This document shows, one piece after another, positions 8,839-17,786 of a stretch of DNA of 64,000 nt. Both the position numbers and the translations under genes were made by a program. The notes under the pieces were generated by a model that saw only the letters and a program-made list of their open reading frames with translations, did not search any database and had not been told where the DNA came from. The stretch lies in assembly GCA_045628865.1 (NCBI GenBank), contig JAZQQB010000051.1, forward strand, positions 1-64,000, in the 5' to 3' direction. This stretch comes from JAZQQB01 sp045628865 (GTDB lineage: Bacteria; Bacillota; Clostridia; Lachnospirales; Lachnospiraceae). Every line of letters begins with the position of its first letter. The first letter of the stretch is position 1.

Positions 8839-8970
8839 GTAACTGTTCAGAACCGGCCATAAACAGCAAGTGTTTATGGCGTGAGAACATGATTCAATGG
8901 CAAAAATGCCATTGCGAAGCAATTTTAAATGCATTTTTGCTTCGTAATTATGAGGGTACTGAATAATTAC
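8839..8970. mobile_element. MITE-like element (copy B) between parE and parC
   Basis: The ends are GTAACTGTTCAGA and, inverted, GTAATTATTCAGT. Inside is a CCATAAACAGCAAGTGTTTATGG hairpin. The reverse complement follows the same order of segments as 49407-49536. It has no coding capacity. It fills most of the 230-bp gap within what should be a co-transcribed gene pair. Confidence 0.65.
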
Positions 8971-8987
8971 GAAAATAGAGGCAAAGT

Positions 8988-11225
8988 ATGGAAGAAAAGA
9001 TTATTAAAACGGAATTTTCGGAAGTTATGCAAAAGTCGTTTATTGACTATTCCATGAGTGTGATCATTGCCAGAGCACTTCCGGATGCCAGAGATGGTTT
9101 GAAACCAGTTCAGAGAAGAACACTATATGATATGATGGAGTTAGGTACACGTTTTGACCGCCCTCATAGAAAGAGTGCCCGTATCGTTGGTGATACCATG
9201 GGTAAATATCATCCTCACGGAGATTCCTCCATCTATGATTCTTTGGTTGATATGGCACAGGATTTCAAAAAAGGGATTCCTCTTGTAGATGGTCATGGTA
9301 ACTTTGGCAACATCGAAGGTGATGGCGCGGCTGCCATGCGATATACAGAAGCAAGACTGTCAGAAATTGCTGAAAAGGGTATTTTACAGGATTTAGATAA
9401 GGATGTTGTTGACTTTGTTCCGAACTTTGATGAAACGGAAAAAGAGCCGGCAGTGCTTCCTTGTAAATTTCCAAATCTTTTGGTAAACGGTGCAGAGGGT
9501 ATTGCGGTTGGTATGGTAACCAGTATTCCAACCCACAATTTAGCTGAGGTTATTGATGCCACAAAGGCTTATATCAAGGATAATAACATTACTGTCAGAG
9601 AACTGATGAAGTATATGCCGGGACCTGATTTCCCAACGGGAGGTATCGTTTGTAATAAGGACGAGCTTCAAAATATCTATGAAACAGGAACAGGAAAGAT
9701 CAAGCTTCGTGGTAAGGTGGATATTGAAAAAGGCAAAAATGGCAAGGTAAATGTTGTCATTTCTGAAATCCCATATACCATGATCGGTGCTAACATCGGC
9801 AAGTTTTTACAGGATGTAGCAGATCTTTATGAGTCCAAAAAGGCTCCAGAGATCGTGGATATCACAAATCAGTCTTCTAAGGAGGGAATCCGTATCGTCA
9901 TCGAATTAAAAAAGGATGCTGATGCAGAGAACTTCGTAAATTTATTATATAAAAAGACAAGATTAGAGGACACCTTTGGCGTAAATATGCTAGCCATTGC
10001 CAATTCCCGTCCAGAGGTTATGAGCTTAAAGGATATCATCAAATCAAACGTTGATTTTCAGTTTGAGTTCAACACCAGAAAATATACAACTCTTTTAAAG
10101 AAGGAACTTGAGAAAAAGGAGATCCAGGAAGGTCTTATAAAAGCTTGTAATGTCATCGATCTTATCATTGAGATCTTACGTGGTTCTAAGGACAGAAGCA
10201 TGGCAAAGGCGTGTCTTGTGGAGGGTAAGATTGACGGTATTAAGTTTAAGACCAAGGAATCCAAGCTGATGGCGACTCAGCTTCAGTTTACTGAGCCACA
10301 GGCCAATGCGATTTTAGAGATGCGTTTGTATCGTTTGATCGGTTTGGAAGTGGAAGCACTGATCAAAGAGCATGATCAGACCATGGCAAATATCTATTTA
10401 TACGAGGATATTTTGGATCGTAAGGATTCCATGGCACAGGTGATCATGAAGGAATTAGACGAATTCAAAAAGAAATTCGCCCGTAAAAGAAGAACCGTGA
10501 TCGAGAACGCAGAAGCTGCTGTTTATGTAGAAAAAGAGCAGGAAGAAATTCCTGTTATGTTCTTGATGGATCGTTTTGGTTATACCAAGTCTGTTGATAT
10601 GGCTACCTTTGAACGTAATAAGGATGCTGCCATTTCAGAAAATAAATATATTGTGGAATGTAAGAGCTCCGGTAAGATCTGTATTTTTACAAACAAGGGA
10701 AATCTTCATACCATTAAGGTTTCGGACGTTCCATTTGGTAAATTCAGAGACAAAGGAACTCCTGTAGATAACATCAGTAACTTTGATACCACCAAGGAAG
10801 ATGTGGTGGCGATCTTTAACCAGTCACAGCTTAATTTATTCAGACTTTTGTTTGTTACAAAGTATGGATACATAAAGACTGTCAATGGGGGAGAGTTTGA
10901 TGTATCAAAGCGAACTGTTGCTGCTACAAAGTTAGAAGATTTAGATGAAGTCATAAGCATTTTTATTGCTGAGGATTCTAAATTCCTGGTACTGCAGTCT
11001 TCCTTAGGATATTTCTTAAAGTTTGCAAGTTGTGAAGTGCCTGATTATAAAAAGGGTGCAGTGGGTTGTCATGGTATGAAACTAAAGGACAATGATTATA
11101 TTGAAAACGTCTACTATGCAAATCAGACAGAGGATGTTAAGATTGATTATAAAGAGAAAAAAATAGAACTAAACAAGTTAAAGGCTGCTGGCAGAAATAC
11201 CGTTGGTACTAAGGTCAGGGCTTAA
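8988..11225 (+). CDS. parC: Type IIA DNA topoisomerase subunit A (ParC/GyrA family)
   Basis: The DNA cleavage/rejoining subunit, 745 aa. The predicted catalytic tyrosine is Tyr119 in AAAMRYTEARL. The quinolone-resistance region reads HPHGDSSIYD, with Ser80 and Asp84, the same numbering as ParC Ser80/Glu84, so no classical resistance substitution is seen. The C-terminal beta-pinwheel region contains repeated blades but no QRRGGKG-type GyrA box, which argues for a decatenase (topoisomerase IV) role. ATG 8988 follows AGAGGCAAAGT. It is the partner of the upstream parE. Confidence 0.85.
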   Translation: MEEKIIKTEFSEVMQKSFIDYSMSVIIARALPDARDGLKPVQRRTLYDMMELGTRFDRPHRKSARIVGDTMGKYHPHGDSSIYDSLVDMAQDFKKGIPLVDGHGNFGNIEGDGAAAMRYTEARLSEIAEKGILQDLDKDVVDFVPNFDETEKEPAVLPCKFPNLLVNGAEGIAVGMVTSIPTHNLAEVIDATKAYIKDNNITVRELMKYMPGPDFPTGGIVCNKDELQNIYETGTGKIKLRGKVDIEKGKNGKVNVVISEIPYTMIGANIGKFLQDVADLYESKKAPEIVDITNQSSKEGIRIVIELKKDADAENFVNLLYKKTRLEDTFGVNMLAIANSRPEVMSLKDIIKSNVDFQFEFNTRKYTTLLKKELEKKEIQEGLIKACNVIDLIIEILRGSKDRSMAKACLVEGKIDGIKFKTKESKLMATQLQFTEPQANAILEMRLYRLIGLEVEALIKEHDQTMANIYLYEDILDRKDSMAQVIMKELDEFKKKFARKRRTVIENAEAAVYVEKEQEEIPVMFLMDRFGYTKSVDMATFERNKDAAISENKYIVECKSSGKICIFTNKGNLHTIKVSDVPFGKFRDKGTPVDNISNFDTTKEDVVAIFNQSQLNLFRLLFVTKYGYIKTVNGGEFDVSKRTVAATKLEDLDEVISIFIAEDSKFLVLQSSLGYFLKFASCEVPDYKKGAVGCHGMKLKDNDYIENVYYANQTEDVKIDYKEKKIELNKLKAAGRNTVGTKVRA

Positions 11226-11275
11226 CAGGAAAATAGAGACCGCCTCGGATTTTACAGGGCGAAAGGAAGGTAAAT

Positions 11276-11824
11276 ATGAGAGTAATCGCAGGTAGCGCAA
11301 GAAGTATTCCTTTGGTAGCACCAATGGGTGAAGAAACACGTCCAACCCAGGACCGCATTAAGGAAACTTTATTTAATATGATCCAGTTTGAAGTAGGAGA
11401 CAGTGTTTTTGTGGACCTTTTTGCTGGAAGTGGCGGAATTGGTATTGAAGCTTTAAGCCGTGGCGCCAGAAAGGCATATTTCGTAGACAATGGTGCTGCA
11501 CCAATCCAGTGTGTAAAGGATAATCTTCACAAAACAAAGCTTATGGACAAGGCTCAGATCTTTCAGCAGGATTGTATTGCATTCCTTTCTTCCTTGAAAG
11601 AAAAGGTGGATTTTATTTTTATGGATCCGCCATATAATCAGGAGCATGAATTAAGAGCGTTAAAAGTTTTAAAGGATTCTAAGGCTGTTTATGAAGGGAC
11701 AACTATTATTGTGGAGGCATCCTTGGAAACTGATTTTTCCTATGTGGAAGACTTGGGATTTGAAATCGTAAAGCAGAAGGTTTATAAGACAAACCAGCAT
11801 GTTTTTTTGAAGAAAGCACAGTAA
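11276..11824 (+). CDS. rsmD: 16S rRNA (guanine(966)-N2)-methyltransferase RsmD
   Basis: RsmD methylates G966 of 16S rRNA late in 30S assembly. The 182-aa product has the family signature RPTQDRIKETLFN near the N terminus, the SAM-binding motif DLFAGSGGIGIEALSRGA, and the catalytic FMDPPY. It lies directly before coaD, a gene order common in Firmicutes. ATG 11276 follows GAAAGGAAGG; the bases just before form a small hairpin (ATTTTAC..GCGAAA) like those at 6630 and 57077. Confidence 0.95.
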   Translation: MRVIAGSARSIPLVAPMGEETRPTQDRIKETLFNMIQFEVGDSVFVDLFAGSGGIGIEALSRGARKAYFVDNGAAPIQCVKDNLHKTKLMDKAQIFQQDCIAFLSSLKEKVDFIFMDPPYNQEHELRALKVLKDSKAVYEGTTIIVEASLETDFSYVEDLGFEIVKQKVYKTNQHVFLKKAQ

Positions 11825-11839
11825 GAATATGAAGAGAGC

Positions 11840-11876
11840 ATGCTAAGCCATGGGTGTAGATTCCGTGGCTTAGCAT
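11840..11876. other. Stem-loop between rsmD and coaD
   Basis: ATGCTAAGCCA pairs exactly with TGGCTTAGCAT (11 bp, 15-nt loop). No T run follows, so it may be an RNA-stabilising or attenuating hairpin rather than a full terminator. It is followed by CTTACAAATTTATA, a tail also seen near 3740 and 8801. Confidence 0.5.
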
Positions 11877-11935
11877 CTTACAAATTTATAGATAATAGAT
11901 AGGGGAATCGTGTGAAAAATGAAAGGGAGATTATC

Positions 11936-12418
11936 ATGAGAAGAGCAATATATCCGGGTAGTTTTGATCCCATAACCTATGGACATCTTGACATTATTAA
12001 GCGTAGTGCGGCAATGTTTGATGAGGTGATTGTCGGAGTTTTGAATAATCAGGCAAAGACTCCATTGTTTTTACCTGAAGAACGTGTTAGAATAATTAGT
12101 GAAGTTGTTAAGGATATTCCGAATGTAAAAGTGGTGACTTTTGGTGGTCTTTTGGTAGATTACTGCAAGGAACACGATATTCATGTATCAGTCAGGGGAC
12201 TGCGTGCAGTGACTGATTTTGAGTATGAATTACAGATCGCACACACAAACAGACTGTTATCGAGGGGTGATTTGGACACAGTCTTTTTGACGACCAGTAT
12301 GGAATATGCATATTTAAGTTCCAGTGCAGTGAAGGAAATTGCACATTTTCATGGAGACATTTCTATGTGTGTGCCTCCGTATGTTGAGGAACAGATTAGA
12401 AAACGGGGAGAACTATAA
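11936..12418 (+). CDS. coaD: Phosphopantetheine adenylyltransferase
   Basis: CoaD adenylates 4'-phosphopantetheine in the penultimate step of coenzyme A synthesis. The N terminus reads YPGSFDPITYGH with the nucleotidyltransferase TxGH at residues 14-17, and SSSAVKEIA near the C terminus matches the ISSTxVRE-type motif. I use ATG 11936, preceded by AAAGGGAG, giving 160 aa, the normal size; the in-frame GTG 24 nt upstream adds nothing conserved. Confidence 0.96.
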   Translation: MRRAIYPGSFDPITYGHLDIIKRSAAMFDEVIVGVLNNQAKTPLFLPEERVRIISEVVKDIPNVKVVTFGGLLVDYCKEHDIHVSVRGLRAVTDFEYELQIAHTNRLLSRGDLDTVFLTTSMEYAYLSSSAVKEIAHFHGDISMCVPPYVEEQIRKRGEL

Positions 12419-12421
12419 ACA

Positions 12422-13015
12422 ATGACAAGCAGAATTGAACAGTTAATAGATGAGATCGAAGAATACATAGATAGCTGTAAGCCTAAGGCTTTTTCCAATA
12501 ATACACAGATTATTGTGAATAAGGATGAAATTGAAGATCTGCTTCGCGAGCTTCGTATGAAGTGTCCGGAAGAGATTAAGAAATATCAGCAGATTGTAAA
12601 GAACAAGGAAGCAATTTTACAGGATGCGAAGGAGAAGGCGCAGACTTTGATCGACAATGCCACTGAGCAGACCAATCAGTTGATCAATGAGCATGAGATC
12701 ATGCAGCAGGCTTACAATCAGGCTAATGAAGTAGTAAGAATGGCAACTAACCAGGCTCAGGAAATCCTTGATAAGGGTGTCATGGAAGCCAATCAGGTCC
12801 GTGAAGCAGCAATTGCTTACATGGACGAAATGCTGGGTAATCTGGAAAATGTTTTAAGTCATGCCATGAACAACTTAAACCAGAAGCATGAGGAATACAT
12901 TCAGACATTAAATGGTTATTATGATATTGTGAAACAGAACCGTATGTCATTATATCCAAGTGCTACGGCTGATACTGCTTCAGATGAAGGGTCAGATAAT
13001 CTTGATGTGATTTAG
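12422..13015 (+). CDS. Coiled-coil protein downstream of coaD, unknown function
   Basis: A 197-aa soluble protein starting 3 nt after the coaD stop, so translationally coupled. It is dominated by charged and glutamine-rich helix (about residues 45-170) with long runs of Ala, Glu, Gln and Asn that look like a coiled coil, reminiscent of DivIVA-like or V-ATPase subunit-like proteins. No catalytic motif is visible. A role as a cytoskeletal or division-associated scaffold is only a guess from composition. Confidence 0.75.
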   Translation: MTSRIEQLIDEIEEYIDSCKPKAFSNNTQIIVNKDEIEDLLRELRMKCPEEIKKYQQIVKNKEAILQDAKEKAQTLIDNATEQTNQLINEHEIMQQAYNQANEVVRMATNQAQEILDKGVMEANQVREAAIAYMDEMLGNLENVLSHAMNNLNQKHEEYIQTLNGYYDIVKQNRMSLYPSATADTASDEGSDNLDVI

Positions 13016-13022
13016 AAAAATG

Positions 13023-13053
13023 GAGCGAACCGATGAGGTTCGCTCTTGCTTTT
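13023..13053 (+). terminator. Rho-independent terminator
   Basis: GAGCGAACC pairs with GGTTCGCTC around GATGA, followed by TTGCTTTT. It ends the rsmD-coaD-coiled-coil transcript. Confidence 0.85.
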
Positions 13054-13108
13054 ATGAAAATAGGACATTAAGGGCGTGCGGGTAAGCCAAACAGGAGGGG
13101 AAGCTTAC

Positions 13109-14446
13109 ATGAAAAGAAAATTTGTATTCTGCTGTAGTTTTATGATATTATGTTGTTTCTGGCTGATTTCGGGAATGTCAGTGTATGCCAAGGATGTGGT
13201 GGTTGTCATTGATCCTGGACACGGCGGAGAGAACTTAGGGGCAGAATGGGAAGACCATACAGAAAAGGATATGACGATGGTCATTGCCAATGCCATGAAG
13301 GAAGAATTGGAGAAATATGAAGGAGTAAGTGTGTATTTGACCAGAGAGGATGATACAGATTTAAGCCTTCAGGAGCGCTGTGATATTGCTGATGCGGTTC
13401 ACGCAGACTTTTTGTTCTGTCTCCATTTGAATATGTTCGAAACCCATGACGTATATGGCTCAGAGGTGTGGATCCCTTCTAAAGGAAAAAATTATGTGAA
13501 GGGCTATCAGTTTGCTGATATTGTTTTGGGTGAATTTGAAGATTTGGGACTTTACATACGCGGGATCAAGACCCGCTTGAATGACAGGGGTGGCGAGTAC
13601 TATGGTATTTTGCGCCATTCTGAAGAATACGGCTATCCATGTGCTTTAGTGGAGCACTGTCACTTAGATCATAAAAATGATGTACCTTTTTATGATTCGG
13701 TTGAAGATCTGGAAAAATTTGGTGTATTAGATGCAACGGCGGTTGCCAAGTATTTTGGTTTATCCTCAAATGTTCTGGGTGTGGACTATTCCGGGTATGA
13801 GCTTGTTAGTGTAGATGCACCTTCTGTATCTATTGCCCAGGATCTTTCTCCAGCAGATTTTGTGGAGTTTTCTGTAGATTCCGTTGTGGAAAATGAAGGA
13901 AATGCCACTCTTAATTGCAGCCTAGAGGCGGATGATTATGATTCCTATGTACTTTACTACAGTTATTCCTTTGATGGGGGCAGAACCTATTCAGAGCTAT
14001 ATCCATTGAATCGAGAGACTTCTGCGGAATTTTGTGTGGACGTGCCTTATGGCATTAAAATCGATATGATGGCAAGAGTTTACAACAAGTACGATCAGAT
14101 TGCGGAAAGCGGGGTCATATCCCTTGGAGTATTAAAGGATCCTAATGCAGTCCAGGAGGAGGAATCTAAGATAGAAGAGCCTAGTGAATCTTTGGTATCC
14201 TTTGAATTAGAAGAGAATGAATTGGGCGGTGGTATTGATCGGAAATCTGAAACCACCAGCACTGACAAGGTGGAAAAAAACAAGTTTTCCTTGAAACAAA
14301 AGCTTCTGATTGCAGGTGCACTTTTTTTTGTATCAGTATTTAGTGTGGTGATCGCGGCCGTGGTTTCCAACCAGATGATCAAAGCGACCAGCAGAAAAAA
14401 GCGTGATCGGGAAAAACAGTCAGGAACAAGGGAAGAATTGAAATAA
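13109..14446 (+). CDS. N-acetylmuramoyl-L-alanine amidase (Amidase_3), membrane-anchored
   Basis: The enzyme cuts the amide bond between MurNAc and the stem peptide. An N-terminal signal segment (residues 4-27) precedes the zinc amidase domain: IDPGHGGENLG (zinc ligand His38), LTRxxD, the FCLHLN strand, and ALVEHCHLDH carrying the catalytic Glu. A second region of about 110 residues looks Ig-like, then an acidic linker and a C-terminal membrane helix (about residues 400-423) with a basic tail, so it is held at the outer membrane face. ATG 13109 follows AGGAGGGG; an earlier in-frame start would give an atypical leader. Length 445 aa. Confidence 0.88.
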   Translation: MKRKFVFCCSFMILCCFWLISGMSVYAKDVVVVIDPGHGGENLGAEWEDHTEKDMTMVIANAMKEELEKYEGVSVYLTREDDTDLSLQERCDIADAVHADFLFCLHLNMFETHDVYGSEVWIPSKGKNYVKGYQFADIVLGEFEDLGLYIRGIKTRLNDRGGEYYGILRHSEEYGYPCALVEHCHLDHKNDVPFYDSVEDLEKFGVLDATAVAKYFGLSSNVLGVDYSGYELVSVDAPSVSIAQDLSPADFVEFSVDSVVENEGNATLNCSLEADDYDSYVLYYSYSFDGGRTYSELYPLNRETSAEFCVDVPYGIKIDMMARVYNKYDQIAESGVISLGVLKDPNAVQEEESKIEEPSESLVSFELEENELGGGIDRKSETTSTDKVEKNKFSLKQKLLIAGALFFVSVFSVVIAAVVSNQMIKATSRKKRDREKQSGTREELK

Positions 14447-14466
14447 AAATGTAAATTGGAGAATAT

Positions 14467-15966
14467 ATGGTCAAACAGTTATATGAAGAAGCAAAAAAAG
14501 GAATCAATGTAAGAGCGAATCTGAGCACTCTTAGAAGCGAAGTGAAGGATTTTGCAAAAATGGATCACTTGTATGAGCTAGTGTGCGATGAGATGGATGT
14601 GATGATCTCTTTTTTATCAAGCGAGGATGCAAAAACCCGTAAAAATGCAGCTCTTTTGATGGGAGAGCTTGATATGTCGGATTTTTTGCAACCTTTGATG
14701 GTGGCCTATGAAAAAGAGGAGACTCTTTTTGTAAAAAGCGCCTATTTAGAGGCAATCAAGAATTATGATTATGAAGAGTACCTACCAATGCTTCGAGCTA
14801 GATTGAAAGAATTGATGGATGCTGACATTACGCAGGCTAACAAGAAGCATTTAGAGGAAGAGGTTAAGATACTTCATCAGCTCATCAATGCGAAATCGGG
14901 CGTTTCAAAGCATTCTTTTTCCGGTTTTAAGACTCCTAAGGACATCATCCTTTTGACCAATAAGCTGCACAAGGATAAAGTGGAGGCTGCCATCAGGGAG
15001 CTTCCTATTGATGTACAGTTTACTGAATTTTCCGGTGGCGTGCGCCTAAAGACTAAGGATGTGAAGATGCTTTATCATGTGAGAAGTTTTCATTCCATGC
15101 TTTTTATGGTGCCAAAATGCGGCAGTGTGCCAATGGATCCTATTGAAGCTGCAGAGGCCATTAGTAAGTCTGGTTTACTTTCTATGATCAAGGAAAGCCA
15201 TAAAGAACCTGGCCCATATGCTTTTCGTTTGGAATTAAAGAGTAGTTTAAAACTGGATCAGAAAACTGCTTTTGCCAAAAAGTTTTCCAATGAACTGCAG
15301 ATGCTTTCAAAGCACGAGCTGATCAATGATCCATCGGGTTATGAATTTGAATTGCGTCTTATTGAAAACAAGGCAGGGAACTGCAATGTGCTTCTCAAAA
15401 TGAATACCATAAAGGATTTGCGTTTTTCTTATCAGGTGATGCCGTATGCAACCTCCTTAAAGCCAGCCAATGCAGCACTTTTGGTGAGCTTAGCGAAGGA
15501 TTACATGGTGCCGGATGCCCAGGTGCTTGACCCTTATGTGTCAGGTGCTGAGTTACTTATTGAGCGCCAGATGGCGGTAAAAGCCAATACCTCTTACGGA
15601 TTAGATACAAGAGAGGAAGCTTTGGAGTCAGCAAAACGGCATGCGTTCGAGTCAGATCAGATTATTCATTTTGTGAAAAAGGATTTTGGCTCCTTTTCTC
15701 ATGAATATCCGTTTGATGAAATTTTTACCCAAATGCCATTTGCCTTGGGATATAAGTCCTTAAGCGAGGTTGAAGAGGAATATCGCAGCTTTTTTATGCA
15801 TGTGAGATATGTGTTAAAAAAGACGGGTACCATGATCCTTTACACCCACGATATTCCATTTATAAAAAAATATATGGGATTAGCCAATGCAGTTTTGGTC
15901 CAGGAAATCCCGGTTGGATATAAAGAGAAGACTTACCTTTGTGTGTTGAAGTTGGATGAGAAATAA
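14467..15966 (+). CDS. HEAT-like / RNA-methyltransferase-like fusion protein
   Basis: 499 aa. Residues 1-145 look like helical HEAT-type repeats (for example KTRKNAALLMGELD). A middle region resembles a THUMP-type RNA-binding domain. The C-terminal third is laid out like an RlmL/Trm14 methyltransferase, but its SAM loop reads DPYVSGAELLIER (from Asp355) instead of DP-x-C-G-SG-T, and the catalytic position reads TQMPFALG (421-428) instead of N-P-P-Y/F. Activity may therefore be lost or altered. It starts 20 bp after the amidase gene behind TTGGAG, so the two are probably co-transcribed. Confidence 0.7.
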   Translation: MVKQLYEEAKKGINVRANLSTLRSEVKDFAKMDHLYELVCDEMDVMISFLSSEDAKTRKNAALLMGELDMSDFLQPLMVAYEKEETLFVKSAYLEAIKNYDYEEYLPMLRARLKELMDADITQANKKHLEEEVKILHQLINAKSGVSKHSFSGFKTPKDIILLTNKLHKDKVEAAIRELPIDVQFTEFSGGVRLKTKDVKMLYHVRSFHSMLFMVPKCGSVPMDPIEAAEAISKSGLLSMIKESHKEPGPYAFRLELKSSLKLDQKTAFAKKFSNELQMLSKHELINDPSGYEFELRLIENKAGNCNVLLKMNTIKDLRFSYQVMPYATSLKPANAALLVSLAKDYMVPDAQVLDPYVSGAELLIERQMAVKANTSYGLDTREEALESAKRHAFESDQIIHFVKKDFGSFSHEYPFDEIFTQMPFALGYKSLSEVEEEYRSFFMHVRYVLKKTGTMILYTHDIPFIKKYMGLANAVLVQEIPVGYKEKTYLCVLKLDEK

Positions 15967-15995
15967 AGAGGAAAACTTTTGTTTCTTCTTGAATA

Positions 15996-16913
15996 TTATA
16001 TGAGAGATAAATAGCAAAATCCCAAGATGCCTAGTAAGATTTTTTGTAAAATGTAGGGGAAAATTGGAAGCCCAAATTCGGCCGAAATACAAAAGGTTTG
16101 GGCAATTCCGGATAAACAACCGAATATTATAAAAAAAACAGAAATGACCGGAAATTGCGCGCCAAGTAATTGCAGGGCTGTGGTGACCTCAAAGCTTGAT
16201 TTGAAAAGCATTAAATGGAATCTGGACAAGGGGAGCAGATCTCCTATAAACTGAAAACTGGAAAATAACATCATGTACCCTGCTAATTTTGAAATAGTGA
16301 TCAAAGAATCTGTAATTACATCCTGAAATGTATGTTGACTGATATTATTTCGTAATGTTTCGTGATTTTCGGGTTTTTCTGGTACCGGTTTGATGGCATT
16401 TTTGCCATAATCCATCATGGATGTTATACTAGATAAGATGAATGCAAAAAATAGATAAATGAGAGGCAATCCATAAATGGCAATCAGAAAATCCATTAAT
16501 GAAAAGCATTTTTCAAAGCTTTTTTGATAGGTAGGATATACAAAGCCAAACAGATAAGCAGGACCAAAAATATTGCAGACAGGCATTAGGATCAGAGCAG
16601 TCTTTTTGCTTATTTTACGGGTTTTGTAGGCATTGGAAACTAAAATCGCACCGGATGGAAAACCGAACAGATAGCCACAGCAAATAAGCCCTAAAATGGT
16701 TCTTTTAGGACCTGATTTTGTGCTTAGTGCCTGATAGGATTTTAGAAAATTAAGCATAACAATGGTTACGAACTGACTTGGCAGGATCATCTCATACCAA
16801 GACACTAAGGCAGCTTTGGTGTAAGGAGTGATTTTTGTGATATTGCCTATCATAAGTACAAGGAGTGCATAGACTAGACAGCGATTGAACAGTTTTTTGG
16901 GATTATGGATCAT
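15996..16913 (-). CDS. YlbJ-like / nucleoside-recognition membrane protein
   Basis: A 305-aa polytopic membrane protein with about eight hydrophobic segments. GFPSGAILVSNAYKTRKIS followed by CNIFGPAYLFG matches the G-x-P-x-GA-K and CN-x-x-GP motifs of the sporulation membrane protein YlbJ and related Gate-domain proteins. I choose ATG at 16913, although no strong Shine-Dalgarno sequence is visible; the open frame continues upstream into the divergent gene but that part lacks membrane character. It is divergent from the pseudouridine synthase gene by 54 bp. Whether this organism sporulates cannot be judged here. Confidence 0.7.
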   Translation of the reverse strand: MIHNPKKLFNRCLVYALLVLMIGNITKITPYTKAALVSWYEMILPSQFVTIVMLNFLKSYQALSTKSGPKRTILGLICCGYLFGFPSGAILVSNAYKTRKISKKTALILMPVCNIFGPAYLFGFVYPTYQKSFEKCFSLMDFLIAIYGLPLIYLFFAFILSSITSMMDYGKNAIKPVPEKPENHETLRNNISQHTFQDVITDSLITISKLAGYMMLFSSFQFIGDLLPLSRFHLMLFKSSFEVTTALQLLGAQFPVISVFFIIFGCLSGIAQTFCISAEFGLPIFPYILQKILLGILGFCYLSLI

Positions 16914-16967
16914 GGCTTTTTTAGTTACTGCTTTTTTGTGATATTCTATGTTTGAAAGGAAAGAATC

Positions 16968-17684
16968 ATGATTAGACTTGATAAATTTCTGGCTGATCAT
17001 AAGATCGGTACCAGGTCTGAAGTGAAAAATTTCATTAAAAAAGGTCAGATCAGTATTGACGGAATTGTGATAAAGAGTCCAGACCATAAGTTCGATCCTG
17101 AAAAAAATGAAGTTTTTTATCAAGGGAAACTCATTTCTTACGAAGAGTTTTCTTTTTATATTTTTCATAAACCTGCCGGGGTCATTACGGCGGCAAGTGA
17201 TGATAAGGAAACAACTGTTATGGAATTTTTTAAAAAATGTCAAACTCCAAATCTCTACCCTGTCGGTAGACTTGATAAGGACACGGTTGGATTGCTTTTG
17301 ATCACTAATCACGGGCCTTTAGGCCATAAAATGCTTGCACCAAAAAGTCATGTTGACAAGACCTATTATGTGGGACTTAAGAATCCGCTTTCTGAAGATG
17401 CAAGGATCAAAATTGAGCAGGGTGTTGACATCGGGGAGGAGGAATTGACGCTTCCTGCCAAGTGTGAGATTGTTTCGGATGAACGATTTTTGGGAGCTGC
17501 AAGACTGACTATCTGTGAAGGGAAGTTTCATCAGGTAAAACGTATGTTTGAAGCGGTGGATAATGAAGTGGTATATTTAAAACGCGAGAGCTTCGGACCC
17601 CTTGTTTTACCAGACAATCTTTTAGAAGGGGAATATCGCAAGTGCACAGAGGATGAGGTGAAGGCACTGCTGGCACTTTTGTGA
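16968..17684 (+). CDS. RsuA-family rRNA pseudouridine synthase
   Basis: The enzyme isomerises uridine in rRNA. An S4 RNA-binding domain (residues 1-60, beginning MIRLDKFLADHKIGTRSEV) precedes the catalytic domain with FHKPAGVITA and the signature GRLDKDTVGLLLIT, which carries the catalytic Asp; FHQVKRMFEAV lies near the end. 238 aa and the S4 arrangement fit the RsuA/RluB/RluE/RluF group, and RsuA-type 16S modification is most likely. The start follows GAAAGGAAAG. Confidence 0.9.
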   Translation: MIRLDKFLADHKIGTRSEVKNFIKKGQISIDGIVIKSPDHKFDPEKNEVFYQGKLISYEEFSFYIFHKPAGVITAASDDKETTVMEFFKKCQTPNLYPVGRLDKDTVGLLLITNHGPLGHKMLAPKSHVDKTYYVGLKNPLSEDARIKIEQGVDIGEEELTLPAKCEIVSDERFLGAARLTICEGKFHQVKRMFEAVDNEVVYLKRESFGPLVLPDNLLEGEYRKCTEDEVKALLALL

Positions 17685-17786
17685 TTTGTTTAGAAGCTGA
17701 TTGGTAGAGGAAATTTATTGCACCAATTCAGGAACGCCACCAGTGTGCGTTGATTATAGTAATTTGAAGATGATGGGAGAATACAT

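Noticed and set aside
15996..17312. 438-aa minus-strand protein
   Set aside because: The part beyond 16913 overlaps the RsuA-type gene on the other strand and lacks membrane character; the YlbJ-like gene starts at 16913.
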